Shown in pieces: positions 7,318 through 15,813 of a stretch of DNA of 64,000 nucleotides. Numbering within the stretch: position 1 is the stretch's first letter; each line of letters opens with the position of its first letter. The translations under genes were made by a program, and so were the position numbers. Source of the stretch: Polynucleobacter sp. MWH-Aus1W21 (GTDB lineage Bacteria > Pseudomonadota > Gammaproteobacteria > Burkholderiales > Burkholderiaceae); assembly GCF_018687275.1 (NCBI RefSeq), contig NZ_CP061287.1, forward strand, positions 496,001 to 560,000, in the 5' to 3' direction. A model generated the notes under the pieces. That model saw nothing but the letters and a program-made list of their open reading frames with translations. It was not told where the DNA came from and did no database searches.

Positions 7318-9069
7318 TCAGGCGCCAGAGGCCTCATCATGGGCTTCAATCATCAGCTGAACGCGAGCTTGACCTTGATAGCGGTCAGTTACCAATCGAT
7401 AGGCTAGTCTGGCTTTGGCCGGCAGGCTTTGCGTGCGGTTAAACCAAACTGCTGTTAATGGTTTCAGGCTTGCTCCAGCCCCCATGGGCTTCACCATTAA
7501 GCGAAGATGTTTTTCTTTCATGAGGCTTTGCTGGGCAATCTCAAATTCCCCGTAGAACACCGGCTGAGGGAAGCCTTGGCCCCAGATTTCTTCTGCCAGG
7601 AGGTCGCCAATTTCAGGGGTAAATTCAGAAAGCTCGAGAGAGCCATCGTGCGCATGGCGACGCTCTAGTAATTCATCCGTTAATAAACTGCTCGCCACTT
7701 CCTGAAAGCAGGTATCAAACTTCTCAAAATCACTTTTACGAATGGTTAAGCCAGCCGCCATGGCATGGCCGCCAAACTTCAGAATGAGTCCAGGCTCACG
7801 TTTAGAAACAAGGTCTAATGCATCTCTTAAATGAAAGCCGGTGAGTGAACGACCTGAGCCACGCAATTCTTCACCCGTGCTGCCATCAGCAGGTGCAAAT
7901 ACAATTGCCGGTCTATTAAAGCGTTCTTTTAAGCGCGATGCAACGATGCCGACGACTCCTTGATGCCACTCTGAATTCCATAAGCAAATACTGTTGCGTT
8001 CTGGTATCGATCCAGCAAGCTGGTCTTCGGCTAGGTGAGAGAGGGCAGTTTCTTGCATTCCCGTTTCAATGACCCTGCGTTCACGATTAATGCGATCAAG
8101 TTCATGTGCCAGTGTCATGGCTTCATCGGGGTTATCTGTAAGGAGTAAGCGAATGCCTAAAGTCATATCCGCCAGACGCCCGGCTGCATTAAGTCTGGGG
8201 CCGATAGCAAATCCTAAGTCAAAAGTATTAGCTTTGCGTGGATCACGTGTAGCCGCTTGAAATAGCGCTTGAATACCTGGCTGAGATATCCCTGCGCGAA
8301 TGCGCTTTAAGCCATTAGAAACCAGCACGCGATTGTTGCGATCGAGTTGTGCAACGTCTGCGACTGTTCCTAAAGCAACCAGGTCTAAAAGATTCTCAAC
8401 TTTAGGTTGAGTTTCATTTGTAAATTTGCCACGCTTGCGAAGTTCAGCGCGAAGGGCGACTAGTAAATAAAACATGACGCCAACACCGGCAAGCGCCTTG
8501 CTTGGGAAGTTGCAACCCGGTTGGTTGGGATTTACGATTGCCAGCGCTTTTGGTAAATGGTCTCCGGGCAGGTGATGATCGGTCACAATAACTTCCATAC
8601 CAAGCTCTTTGGCGCGATTAACGCCGGCTTCGCTTGCGATACCGTTATCAACAGTAATCAAGTATTTTGGTTTGGGATTTTGCTGTGCAGCCAATTCCAC
8701 CACTTCGGGTGTGAGTCCGTATCCCATCGTAAAGCGATTGGGAACTAGAAACTGAATGGGCGCCTCTGGCCCACCCAGCATGCGTAAGCCTCGGAGACCA
8801 ACAGCACAGGCGGTAGCCCCATCGCAGTCGTAATCAGCAACGATGAGCATCGACTCTTTTTTCTCGAGAATATCTGCAAGCAACGTGGCGGTGCTAATGC
8901 AATTCATAAGCTCAACCGGTGAAATGAGCTGCTTTAAGTCCAGTGAGAGTTCTTCAGGAGACTGTAGACCGCGTGCAGCATAGAGACGAGCTAGCAATGG
9001 ATGCAATCCACTCTGCGCCAACCAAGTGGCAGTGCGTTCTGAAAAAGGGCGTTGAGAAAATAGACTCAT
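7318..9069 (-). CDS. recJ: Single-stranded-DNA-specific exonuclease RecJ
   Basis: 5'-3' ssDNA exonuclease acting in recombination and mismatch/base-excision repair. From the preferred start MSLFSQRPF the protein is 583 aa. DHH-family motifs are clear: ADYDCDG at about 78-84, the TDHH motif at about 163-166, and a C-terminal DHHA1 region with SGRS and FGGHAMAAG. The frame is open upstream to a GTG and an ATG (9087, 9084), so up to six extra residues are possible; none of the candidates has a strong Shine-Dalgarno. It abuts the COG4255-like gene, and the two form one leftward unit. Confidence 0.96.
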   Translation of the reverse strand: MSLFSQRPFSERTATWLAQSGLHPLLARLYAARGLQSPEELSLDLKQLISPVELMNCISTATLLADILEKKESMLIVADYDCDGATACAVGLRGLRMLGGPEAPIQFLVPNRFTMGYGLTPEVVELAAQQNPKPKYLITVDNGIASEAGVNRAKELGMEVIVTDHHLPGDHLPKALAIVNPNQPGCNFPSKALAGVGVMFYLLVALRAELRKRGKFTNETQPKVENLLDLVALGTVADVAQLDRNNRVLVSNGLKRIRAGISQPGIQALFQAATRDPRKANTFDLGFAIGPRLNAAGRLADMTLGIRLLLTDNPDEAMTLAHELDRINRERRVIETGMQETALSHLAEDQLAGSIPERNSICLWNSEWHQGVVGIVASRLKERFNRPAIVFAPADGSTGEELRGSGRSLTGFHLRDALDLVSKREPGLILKFGGHAMAAGLTIRKSDFEKFDTCFQEVASSLLTDELLERRHAHDGSLELSEFTPEIGDLLAEEIWGQGFPQPVFYGEFEIAQQSLMKEKHLRLMVKPMGAGASLKPLTAVWFNRTQSLPAKARLAYRLVTDRYQGQARVQLMIEAHDEASGA

Positions 9070-9087
9070 ATAAAACTCATACATCAC

Positions 9088-10047
9088 TCATAGCTGAGTA
9101 ATTTCTTTCCAAGTCAATGGCTCTGGCTTTTTCCAGAATGCCCAAGATTTTTTATGAAGATCTTTAATTGTGAGAACGCGCTCACGAACTTTACCTTTTG
9201 GAAAGTCAATGAGGGCAACTTCATCAATCTTTTTATTTAGCAGTGCTGCACTGAGTTGCGGCCATGCCAATTGAGGTTGCTCAAGCCAAGCAAATGCGCC
9301 AGCTAGATTATTCCCATTCAAAATCACTTCGTAGGGAAGGTCTAATAGCTTTGCTAAGCCAGCCAGTATCGGGTGCTGGCCAATTAAGCGTTTTGATTTT
9401 TCCAGTGCTTTAGGTGCTCGAACATCGTTAAGTTTTCCAATGCCACTAATCCAGAGCGAGTTAATGCTGGGCATGCCGCGTTCTTCACGCTCTTCGTTTA
9501 CTGGACCAATATGCCAGAGCATTTGAATTTCATTTTGAAGTTTGCGCCAACGCTTAGCAATACCTTCTTCGTGAGTATCTCGCGGCATCCACCAATCAAT
9601 ATTGCGGCCATGCGCTTGATCAACGCTATAACTGGCAAGACTAGAAAAAGGTCCTGCAGGCATAAACCAATAGTGCTGGTTTTGAAAAAGGACAGAGTTC
9701 TGAAAATCTTCTTCTAACAATGGGAGTGCTGCATTGAGTAGTTGGACGGATTCTTCTGCCGTCAGATCAATCTGGTTCTGCCCCATCAAAATGAGATGAT
9801 CTCGTGTGGCGTGAAGATGAACTGGTTGTAGGCATGCAATGACTTCGGTTGGATTGACTGTCTGATCAGATTGTCCAAGAAGTAATACCGGAGCAATGGG
9901 TACCGCTTCCCCGAGCAAAAAACGCTCATGGGGTAGACCTTGCCTTGGCCCATCCTTGTATTCAGGCTCGTCCAAAACGTCTTCCCCTGAAAGTAACAGG
10001 GTAAAACGGCGAAGTTGGCCTAGGGTGGGGGTGGAATTAGCAGTCAT
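9088..10047 (-). CDS. COG4255/RpfE-type conserved protein of unknown function
   Basis: A 319-aa soluble protein starting MTANSTPTLGQLRRFTLLLS, with no signal peptide or membrane segment. It is tryptophan-rich and has a motif HGRNIDWWMPRDT near the centre. Proteins of this type (COG4255, sometimes labelled RpfE-type regulatory protein or loosely phosphoglycerate-mutase-like) occur next to recJ in beta- and gamma-proteobacteria. The name comes from the rpf region of Xanthomonas and gives no biochemical function. It ends a few bases before the recJ start. The frame is open seven codons further upstream (MPPKIRG), but the internal ATG gives the more usual N-terminus. Confidence 0.7.
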   Translation of the reverse strand: MTANSTPTLGQLRRFTLLLSGEDVLDEPEYKDGPRQGLPHERFLLGEAVPIAPVLLLGQSDQTVNPTEVIACLQPVHLHATRDHLILMGQNQIDLTAEESVQLLNAALPLLEEDFQNSVLFQNQHYWFMPAGPFSSLASYSVDQAHGRNIDWWMPRDTHEEGIAKRWRKLQNEIQMLWHIGPVNEEREERGMPSINSLWISGIGKLNDVRAPKALEKSKRLIGQHPILAGLAKLLDLPYEVILNGNNLAGAFAWLEQPQLAWPQLSAALLNKKIDEVALIDFPKGKVRERVLTIKDLHKKSWAFWKKPEPLTWKEITQL

Positions 10048-10114
10048 TCCCCTGATTTTAGGTGGCATTTGAGTATTCCATCAGTTTGCCCGCGCGATTC
10101 ACTAAACTGTGGCT

Positions 10115-11377
10115 ATGTTGAGACTTCCTATTGAGCTAGAAATTGGCCTGCGCTACACCCGATCCAAGCGTCGCAAGACGGTGGGAAAGCGTGATGGCTT
10201 CCTATCCTTTATCTCCGGAATCTCTACTGCAGGTATCGCTTTAGGGGTTGCTTCGCTGATCGTGGTTCTCTCTGTCATGAATGGCTTTCAGAAAGAAGTG
10301 CGAGATCGCATGTTGTCAGTTCTATCCCATGTGGAAATTACCGCACCTGATGGCTTGGCAAACTGGGAGCCGCTGGCGCTTAAAGTGGCGGCCCAGCCGC
10401 ATGTAGTTGGTGTGGCACCTATGGTGAGCTCTCAAGGACTTCTTAGTCGTGAGAGCATGATGCGCGGTGTAGCAATTCGTGGCATCTTACCTAGCGAGGA
10501 AGGTAAGGTTTCTGACTTACCAAAACAATTTGTTGCAGGCAGTATTGATGATTTAAAGCCAGGAAGTTTTGGGGTTGCTCTAGGTGCACAACTGGCAGCT
10601 ATTGTTGGTGCGCACGTGGGCGATCGTATTAATTTGATTGTTCCTGAAAGTGATTTAACGCCAGCAGGCGCTATGCCTCGTATGCGCACACTTCAGGTAG
10701 TGGGCATTGTGGATAGCGGTCATTATGAATATGACAGTTCCCTGGCTATCATGCATTGGAAGGACGCTGCTGCCTTATTGCGGCTTCGCGATCCATCCGG
10801 TCTACGTGTCAAGGTAGACGATATGCAACGCGCTCCGGCAATCGCCAATGAATTAGCTGCCATTGTTCCTCAAGCATTATGGGTGACTGACTGGTCAAGA
10901 TCTAACCGCAATTGGTTTGCAGCAGTTCAGACTGAGAAAAAGATGATGTTCATCATTCTGACTTTGATTATTGCTGTTGCGGCATTTAATTTGGTATCTA
11001 CCTTGGTGATGACGGTAAACGAGAAGCAGGCGGATATTGCCATTTTGAGAACGATGGGTGCAAGCCCTGGACTTATTCAGAGAATATTTTTAATTCAAGG
11101 TTTGTCGATTGGTTTGTTAGGGTCTTTAGCTGGGGTTGCTTTAGGCGTATTAATAGCGCTCAATATTGATGTCATCGTTCCTGTCATTGAAGCAATATTC
11201 CGGGTGCAATTTTTGCCGCGTGAGGTGTATTTCATTAGCGAGCTACCTTCTGATGTTAGAGCTAGTGATGTGTTGACAGTTGGCTTAATGGCCTTTGGCC
11301 TATCTGTGTTGGCAACTTTGTATCCAAGTCGCAGAGCCGCTAAGGTTCAGCCAGCGGAGGCTTTACGTTATGAGTAA
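10115..11377 (+). CDS. lolC: Lipoprotein-releasing ABC transporter permease LolC/LolE
   Basis: Permease subunit of the Lol system, which extracts outer-membrane lipoproteins from the inner membrane and passes them to LolA. The 420-aa protein has the family plan: one N-terminal membrane segment (about 35-57), a large periplasmic MacB-like domain, and three C-terminal FtsX-type segments (about 272-400). Only one permease gene is present beside lolD, so it may act as a homodimer (LolF-like) unless a partner lies elsewhere. A GTG two codons upstream is an alternative start. The 3' end overlaps the lolD start by 8 nt. Confidence 0.94.
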   Translation: MLRLPIELEIGLRYTRSKRRKTVGKRDGFLSFISGISTAGIALGVASLIVVLSVMNGFQKEVRDRMLSVLSHVEITAPDGLANWEPLALKVAAQPHVVGVAPMVSSQGLLSRESMMRGVAIRGILPSEEGKVSDLPKQFVAGSIDDLKPGSFGVALGAQLAAIVGAHVGDRINLIVPESDLTPAGAMPRMRTLQVVGIVDSGHYEYDSSLAIMHWKDAAALLRLRDPSGLRVKVDDMQRAPAIANELAAIVPQALWVTDWSRSNRNWFAAVQTEKKMMFIILTLIIAVAAFNLVSTLVMTVNEKQADIAILRTMGASPGLIQRIFLIQGLSIGLLGSLAGVALGVLIALNIDVIVPVIEAIFRVQFLPREVYFISELPSDVRASDVLTVGLMAFGLSVLATLYPSRRAAKVQPAEALRYE

Positions 11378-12065
11378 TTTAGAGAACTTAGTGCTCAAAG
11401 CCAGAGGCCTGGCTAAGACATACGGTCAAGGACCTACTGCAGTTGAGGTTCTTAAAGCGATTGATTTAGATGTCGCGCCTTCAGAAAAGCTTGCCATTGT
11501 TGGATCCTCGGGTTCTGGTAAAAGCACTTTGCTACATCTTTTGGGCGGTTTAGATAATCCAAGCTCTGGTTCAGTGATTTTGGCTGGGTCTAACTTGAAT
11601 AACTTATCAGTGAAGAAATTGGATCAGCTGCGTAATCATAGTTTGGGCTTCATTTACCAGTTCCATCACCTCTTAGATGAATTTAGCGCTGCTGAGAATG
11701 TTGCATTACCGCTGCGTATCCGCGGTTTAAGTAATGATGAGTCGATGGATCGCGCTAGCAAAATGCTCAAAGCAGTAGGCTTGTCCGCTCGAGAGTTACA
11801 TACCCCGGGTGAGTTGTCGGGTGGAGAGCGTCAGCGTGTCGCCGTTGCTCGCGCCTTGGTTGGCAATCCTGCTTGCGTTCTGGCAGATGAACCCACTGGT
11901 AACCTAGATACTGAGACAGCTGATGGCGTCTTTGATTTAATGTTAAACATAGCTCGCGACCAAGGCACTGCCTTTGTGATCGTGACTCATGATCCCGTGC
12001 GCGCTAAACGTTGTGATCGTATTTTGCATTTAGAGCGCGGAGTATTGAAAACATTTTCAGCGTGA
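11370..12065 (+). CDS. lolD: Lipoprotein-releasing system ATP-binding protein
   Basis: ATPase of the LolCDE complex. The 231-aa protein has Walker A GSSGSGKST (45-53), the Q-loop region YQFHHLLDEF, the ABC signature LSGGERQ (149-155) and Walker B VLADEP (170-175). The FHHLLDEF segment is characteristic of LolD. I chose the ATG that overlaps the lolC stop; the frame is open further upstream inside lolC but that would add 25 unlikely residues. Co-translation with lolC is implied, and tatD follows directly. Confidence 0.96.
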   Translation: MSNLENLVLKARGLAKTYGQGPTAVEVLKAIDLDVAPSEKLAIVGSSGSGKSTLLHLLGGLDNPSSGSVILAGSNLNNLSVKKLDQLRNHSLGFIYQFHHLLDEFSAAENVALPLRIRGLSNDESMDRASKMLKAVGLSARELHTPGELSGGERQRVAVARALVGNPACVLADEPTGNLDTETADGVFDLMLNIARDQGTAFVIVTHDPVRAKRCDRILHLERGVLKTFSA

Positions 12066-12076
12066 GTAGACATCCC

Positions 12077-12913
12077 ATGTGGATCGATACCCATTGCCAC
12101 CTGGATGCCCCGGAATATGCAGACTCATTGCCTGCAGTGATCCGTGCGGCTAAAGAAAAAAACGTTCAAGCAATATTGCTGCCAGCCGTGAAGGCGGCCG
12201 ACTGCACTCATGTAACAGAATTGACCCACCAATATAGCCAAGAGATCCCTGGCTTGGTTTACACCCTTGGAATTCATCCTCTGTATACAAATCAAGCGCA
12301 AGAGAGTGATATCGCTACGCTTGAGAAGCATATCGTTGAAGCGCTTTCTGACTGCCGTTTTGTGGGTGTGGGTGAAATTGGTTTGGATTACTTTGTCGAG
12401 AATCTGGATCCTCATAAACAGGAATTCTTTTTCAATGCACAGTTGGATTTAGCGCAGAAGTATCAATTGCCTGTGATCCTACATGTGCGTCGATCACAGG
12501 ACGCAATCCTAAAAGCTTTGCGTCGTCGCAATATCTCTGGTGGTATTGCCCATGCTTTTAATGGCAGCTTTCAGCAGGCCGAACAATTTATTGAGCTTGG
12601 GTTTAAGTTAGGCTTTGGCGGTGCAGCTACCTATGAGCGTGCCTTACAAATTCGAAGACTCTTAAAAGAGTTGCCGCTAGATAGCATCGTGACTGAAACG
12701 GATTCTCCTGATATTCCGCCTGCATGGCTTAGAGAAGAAGGCATTGCCTTTAATGAACCTGCTTTTGTTGAGAGAATTGCAAAAGAATTAGCATCGATTC
12801 GGGGTGTTGATGATGCTGAGTTTGCTTCTGCGGTTTGGAGTAATGCGATGCATGTATTACCGCGCTGGTCGGCTCTCTGCGCTGATTTACCTAATCTCAA
12901 TCTAGCCCCTTAA
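12077..12913 (+). CDS. tatD: TatD family metal-dependent hydrolase (DNase)
   Basis: A TIM-barrel amidohydrolase-type nuclease of the TatD/YcfH group. The 278-aa protein starts MWIDTHCHLD, with the HxH metal-binding motif, followed by GEIGLDY, HVRRSQD and the ETDSPDIPP motif near residue 212. The ATG gives the usual family N-terminus; a GTG overlapping the lolD stop (12062) would add five residues. It sits between lolD and comEC in a close-packed run. The family has 3'-5' DNase activity in E. coli TatD, but the biological substrate here is not known. Confidence 0.92.
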   Translation: MWIDTHCHLDAPEYADSLPAVIRAAKEKNVQAILLPAVKAADCTHVTELTHQYSQEIPGLVYTLGIHPLYTNQAQESDIATLEKHIVEALSDCRFVGVGEIGLDYFVENLDPHKQEFFFNAQLDLAQKYQLPVILHVRRSQDAILKALRRRNISGGIAHAFNGSFQQAEQFIELGFKLGFGGAATYERALQIRRLLKELPLDSIVTETDSPDIPPAWLREEGIAFNEPAFVERIAKELASIRGVDDAEFASAVWSNAMHVLPRWSALCADLPNLNLAP

Positions 12914-12917
12914 TTCA

Positions 12918-15392
12918 TTGCGTTTAGCCATTACGGCGTTCATCGCCGGGGGGTCGCTCCTTCTCTTTTTGCCGCAAGTTCCGGAACATTGGGCGTTTGC
13001 CGGAATCGCATTCGGCAGTCTGTGTTTGTCAGTAATTTACTTTAACCATCAATCCACGCTGATTAAAAAGATTGCAATCATCGGTTTGCTATTTGCAATG
13101 GGATTTGTATGGAATGCTCGATATGCTGAAAGCCGCTTAAAGAATATTCTTGCTCTCGAGTTGGAGGGCAAAGAGTTAAATCTTGAGGGCAGGGTAGCGG
13201 CATTGCCGCAAAGCAATTCGTCGGGAGCAAAGTTTGCTTTTGAGGTTGATAGGGCTAGTGTGGGCAAAGAACTTCTTGAGCACTCTCCAAGGCGAATTTA
13301 TTTAAGTTGGCAGCCTGCCTGGAGGAATCCTCAGGCAATTCCAGATATTGTTCCTGGTCAGCGCTGGAGGTTCAAGTCTAAATTGAAGCGTCCCTATGGC
13401 TCACTTAATCCATATACCTTCGATTTTGAGCGCTGGTCCTTTCATCAGGACTTTGGCGCAAGTGGTTCAGTTAGGACAGCAGAGTTATTGCTGGATAAAG
13501 ATATCGCCTGGACTGAGATTGAGTTGCGTATGGAGCTTATGCGTTGGCACTTACGAAAAAAGATACAGTCTATGCTGCCGGACGATGCTAGATATGTAGG
13601 TGTGTTGATTGCTTTAGTGATGGGTGATCAAAACGCAATTGATCAGGATGACTGGCAAGTGTTCAATGCCACTGGCATCGGGCATCTCATTTCAATTTCG
13701 GGACTACATGTCACGATGTTGGCTGGCGTGGGCGCTTCTATTGCCGCTTTTATTTGGCGTCGTCGTACTTGGCCTTTAATTGCGCCGGTCAGCAAGGTTG
13801 CAGCAATCTCTGGATTTGTCACAGCATTTATTTACGCATGGTTGGCCGGCTTTCAGATACCCGCACAGAGAACCATGTACATGGTCGGTGTTGTGGCATT
13901 TGCTTTATGGACCGGCAGAAATCCTCGATCGTTTGATATCTGGTGGTGGGCTTTAGCTTTTGTGCTGCTCATTGATCCTATGGCTCCCTATACCCCAGGC
14001 TTTTGGCTATCTTTTGGTGCGGTTGCAGCCATTTTGTATGCGATGGGTGATTCATCTGGCTTGCTGGGTATACCAACCGGGAAAGAGTTGCAGGTTCATT
14101 GGTCTTTTCGTGCGATTCAAGCTTTGCGTGAGGCGTGTCGAGTGCAGGCTGTTGTCACGCTGGCATTGTTACCACTTACCTTGTATTGGTTTTATCAAGT
14201 TTCGGTTGTTTCACCACTAGCAAATGCTTTTGCCATACCTTTGGTGAGTTATATCGTGACGCCGTTAGCAATCGTTGGAGCCATGCTTCCCGAATTCATT
14301 GGTCGCTGGTTAATGTGGCCTGCCCATGCGGCTATGGAATATTTGGCAATCGCTCTTGAATGGATGGCGAATTGGGGTTGGTCTGTAGTTTGGTCAAGGC
14401 AACCAGAGTGGTGGCTGTTGCTAATTTCTAGTGCGGGAATTATTTATGCGATCCGTCCAGGCAATATTGGGGGTACATGGAAAGGGAGATTGCTTGGCAT
14501 TGTTTTTTCTATTCCGTTGTTTATTCCGATCTTCCAATTATTGAGTGCATCTCGTCTAGCTCAAGGAGAATTTAGAGCCAGCGTTTTGGATATTGGTCAG
14601 GGTACTGCGGTGCTCATTGAAACTGCAAATAGAAGATTGCTCTATGACACCGGGCCTATTCAGGGTAAGAAGGATGATGCAGGTCATAGAATCATTCTTC
14701 CATATTTGCGTGGCGGGGGAGTGGATCATATTGATCGCATGGTAATTAGTCATAGCGATAGTGATCATGTAGGCGGTGCTGCGACACTGCTAAAACATAT
14801 TCAGTTTGATTCTATGATGGGGTCATTGCCTATTAACAATCCCCTGCTGGAAAATTTTCGGGCCAGAAAAATCCCAAGTATTCCTTGTAGATTTGGTCAA
14901 CGCTGGATATGGGATGGTGTTGAATTCATAATCTGGCATCCAGACAAGGAAACGATATTTTCTAATCAATATTCTGGAAAGCCAAATGAGATGAGTTGTG
15001 TGCTTGAGGTGCGCAATACGCAAAGCTCACTTTGGTTAACGGGCGATGTTGAGAAACAGGGTGAAGCTGAGATCACAGAACGTTTAGATGATGCAATGCT
15101 CCAAGAAATTGGTACAAGAGAGTTGATATTTATGGCGCCCCATCATGGCAGCAAAACATCTTCTTCATTGGCGCTTCTAAAGCAATTGGAGTCTGATCAA
15201 GCATTTGCACAAAATGGGTATCGAAATCGATATGGACACCCGCATCCGGATGTGACTGCGCGTTACAAGGATTTAGGTATTCCTTTTTATCAATCTCCGG
15301 AAACAGGGTTTCAGACTTGGCTATTTAAGAATGGCGCAAATTCTTCGACGCAATTTTGGAGGCGTAATGTAAAACGACTGTGGCATCGCTAG
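12918..15392 (+). CDS. comEC: ComEC/Rec2 DNA internalization channel protein
   Basis: Inner-membrane channel for uptake of transforming ssDNA. The 824-aa protein has the three expected parts: an N-terminal membrane/DUF4131 region, a central polytopic Competence domain containing GHLISISGLHVTML near residue 255, and a C-terminal metallo-beta-lactamase-like domain with SHSDSDHVGG at about 611-620 and APHHGS at about 736. The metal-binding residues look intact, so nuclease activity is possible. Translation apparently starts at TTG 5 nt after the tatD stop; I see no better ATG. This is the only competence gene in the window. Confidence 0.94.
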   Translation: MRLAITAFIAGGSLLLFLPQVPEHWAFAGIAFGSLCLSVIYFNHQSTLIKKIAIIGLLFAMGFVWNARYAESRLKNILALELEGKELNLEGRVAALPQSNSSGAKFAFEVDRASVGKELLEHSPRRIYLSWQPAWRNPQAIPDIVPGQRWRFKSKLKRPYGSLNPYTFDFERWSFHQDFGASGSVRTAELLLDKDIAWTEIELRMELMRWHLRKKIQSMLPDDARYVGVLIALVMGDQNAIDQDDWQVFNATGIGHLISISGLHVTMLAGVGASIAAFIWRRRTWPLIAPVSKVAAISGFVTAFIYAWLAGFQIPAQRTMYMVGVVAFALWTGRNPRSFDIWWWALAFVLLIDPMAPYTPGFWLSFGAVAAILYAMGDSSGLLGIPTGKELQVHWSFRAIQALREACRVQAVVTLALLPLTLYWFYQVSVVSPLANAFAIPLVSYIVTPLAIVGAMLPEFIGRWLMWPAHAAMEYLAIALEWMANWGWSVVWSRQPEWWLLLISSAGIIYAIRPGNIGGTWKGRLLGIVFSIPLFIPIFQLLSASRLAQGEFRASVLDIGQGTAVLIETANRRLLYDTGPIQGKKDDAGHRIILPYLRGGGVDHIDRMVISHSDSDHVGGAATLLKHIQFDSMMGSLPINNPLLENFRARKIPSIPCRFGQRWIWDGVEFIIWHPDKETIFSNQYSGKPNEMSCVLEVRNTQSSLWLTGDVEKQGEAEITERLDDAMLQEIGTRELIFMAPHHGSKTSSSLALLKQLESDQAFAQNGYRNRYGHPHPDVTARYKDLGIPFYQSPETGFQTWLFKNGANSSTQFWRRNVKRLWHR

Positions 15393-15505
15393 ATGTGGAG
15401 TTGAATAAGTTGGTCGTCCAATCCACTTTTTATGCATAACAACATTCCAACATGGGCGAGATGGATGCGCTTTTCAGCTAAGCCCAAGACTTAATAATTC
15501 AAAAA

Positions 15506-15526
15506 TCTGAGAAATCAGACTTTTTT
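15506..15526 (+). terminator. Probable weak terminator after comEC
   Basis: A 5-bp stem TCTGA/TCAGA with a GAAA tetraloop, followed after one base by six T. The stem is short but A/T pairs can extend it. It lies 113 nt beyond the comEC stop. Confidence 0.5.
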
Positions 15527-15532
15527 ATTACC

Positions 15533-15567
15533 CAAAAAAGCAAAAAGCCCTTAAAAATTAAGGGCTT
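15533..15567 (-). terminator. Intrinsic terminator of the tRNA-fMet gene
   Basis: On the minus strand an AAGCCCTT/AAGGGCTT stem (15567-15560 with 15552-15545) is followed by a T-rich tail (TTTTGCTTTTTT). It begins 14 nt after the tRNA 3' end. Confidence 0.85.
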
Positions 15568-15580
15568 AGTACTGAATTAC

Positions 15581-15657
<77 letters not shown>

Positions 15658-15669
15658 TCTGAAGCGTAG

Positions 15670-15699
15670 ATTCTACCATTTTTTGCAGTCCACTGTCGA
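15670..15699 (-). promoter_or_regulatory. Sigma70-type promoter of tRNA-fMet
   Basis: On the minus strand TCGACA (15699-15694) and TAGAAT (15675-15670) are separated by 18 nt, near the TTGACA/TATAAT consensus. Transcription would begin a few bases before the tRNA 5' end. Confidence 0.7.
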
Positions 15700-15813
15700 C
15701 CTTTTCTGCAAAATTGACTCAAAAAACGCGGTTTTAGCTTGCCCAAAGTCATTAGGGGTGGCGCAATTTAGGGAGTAATATATTGCCACGCAACAAAGAG
15801 CCAAAGGCCTGCA

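Noticed and set aside
15432..15494. A 20-codon frame MHNNIPTWARWMRFSAKPKT in the gap between comEC and the tRNA
   Set aside because: No Shine-Dalgarno precedes it, it is very short, and it lies in the untranslated tail of comEC.
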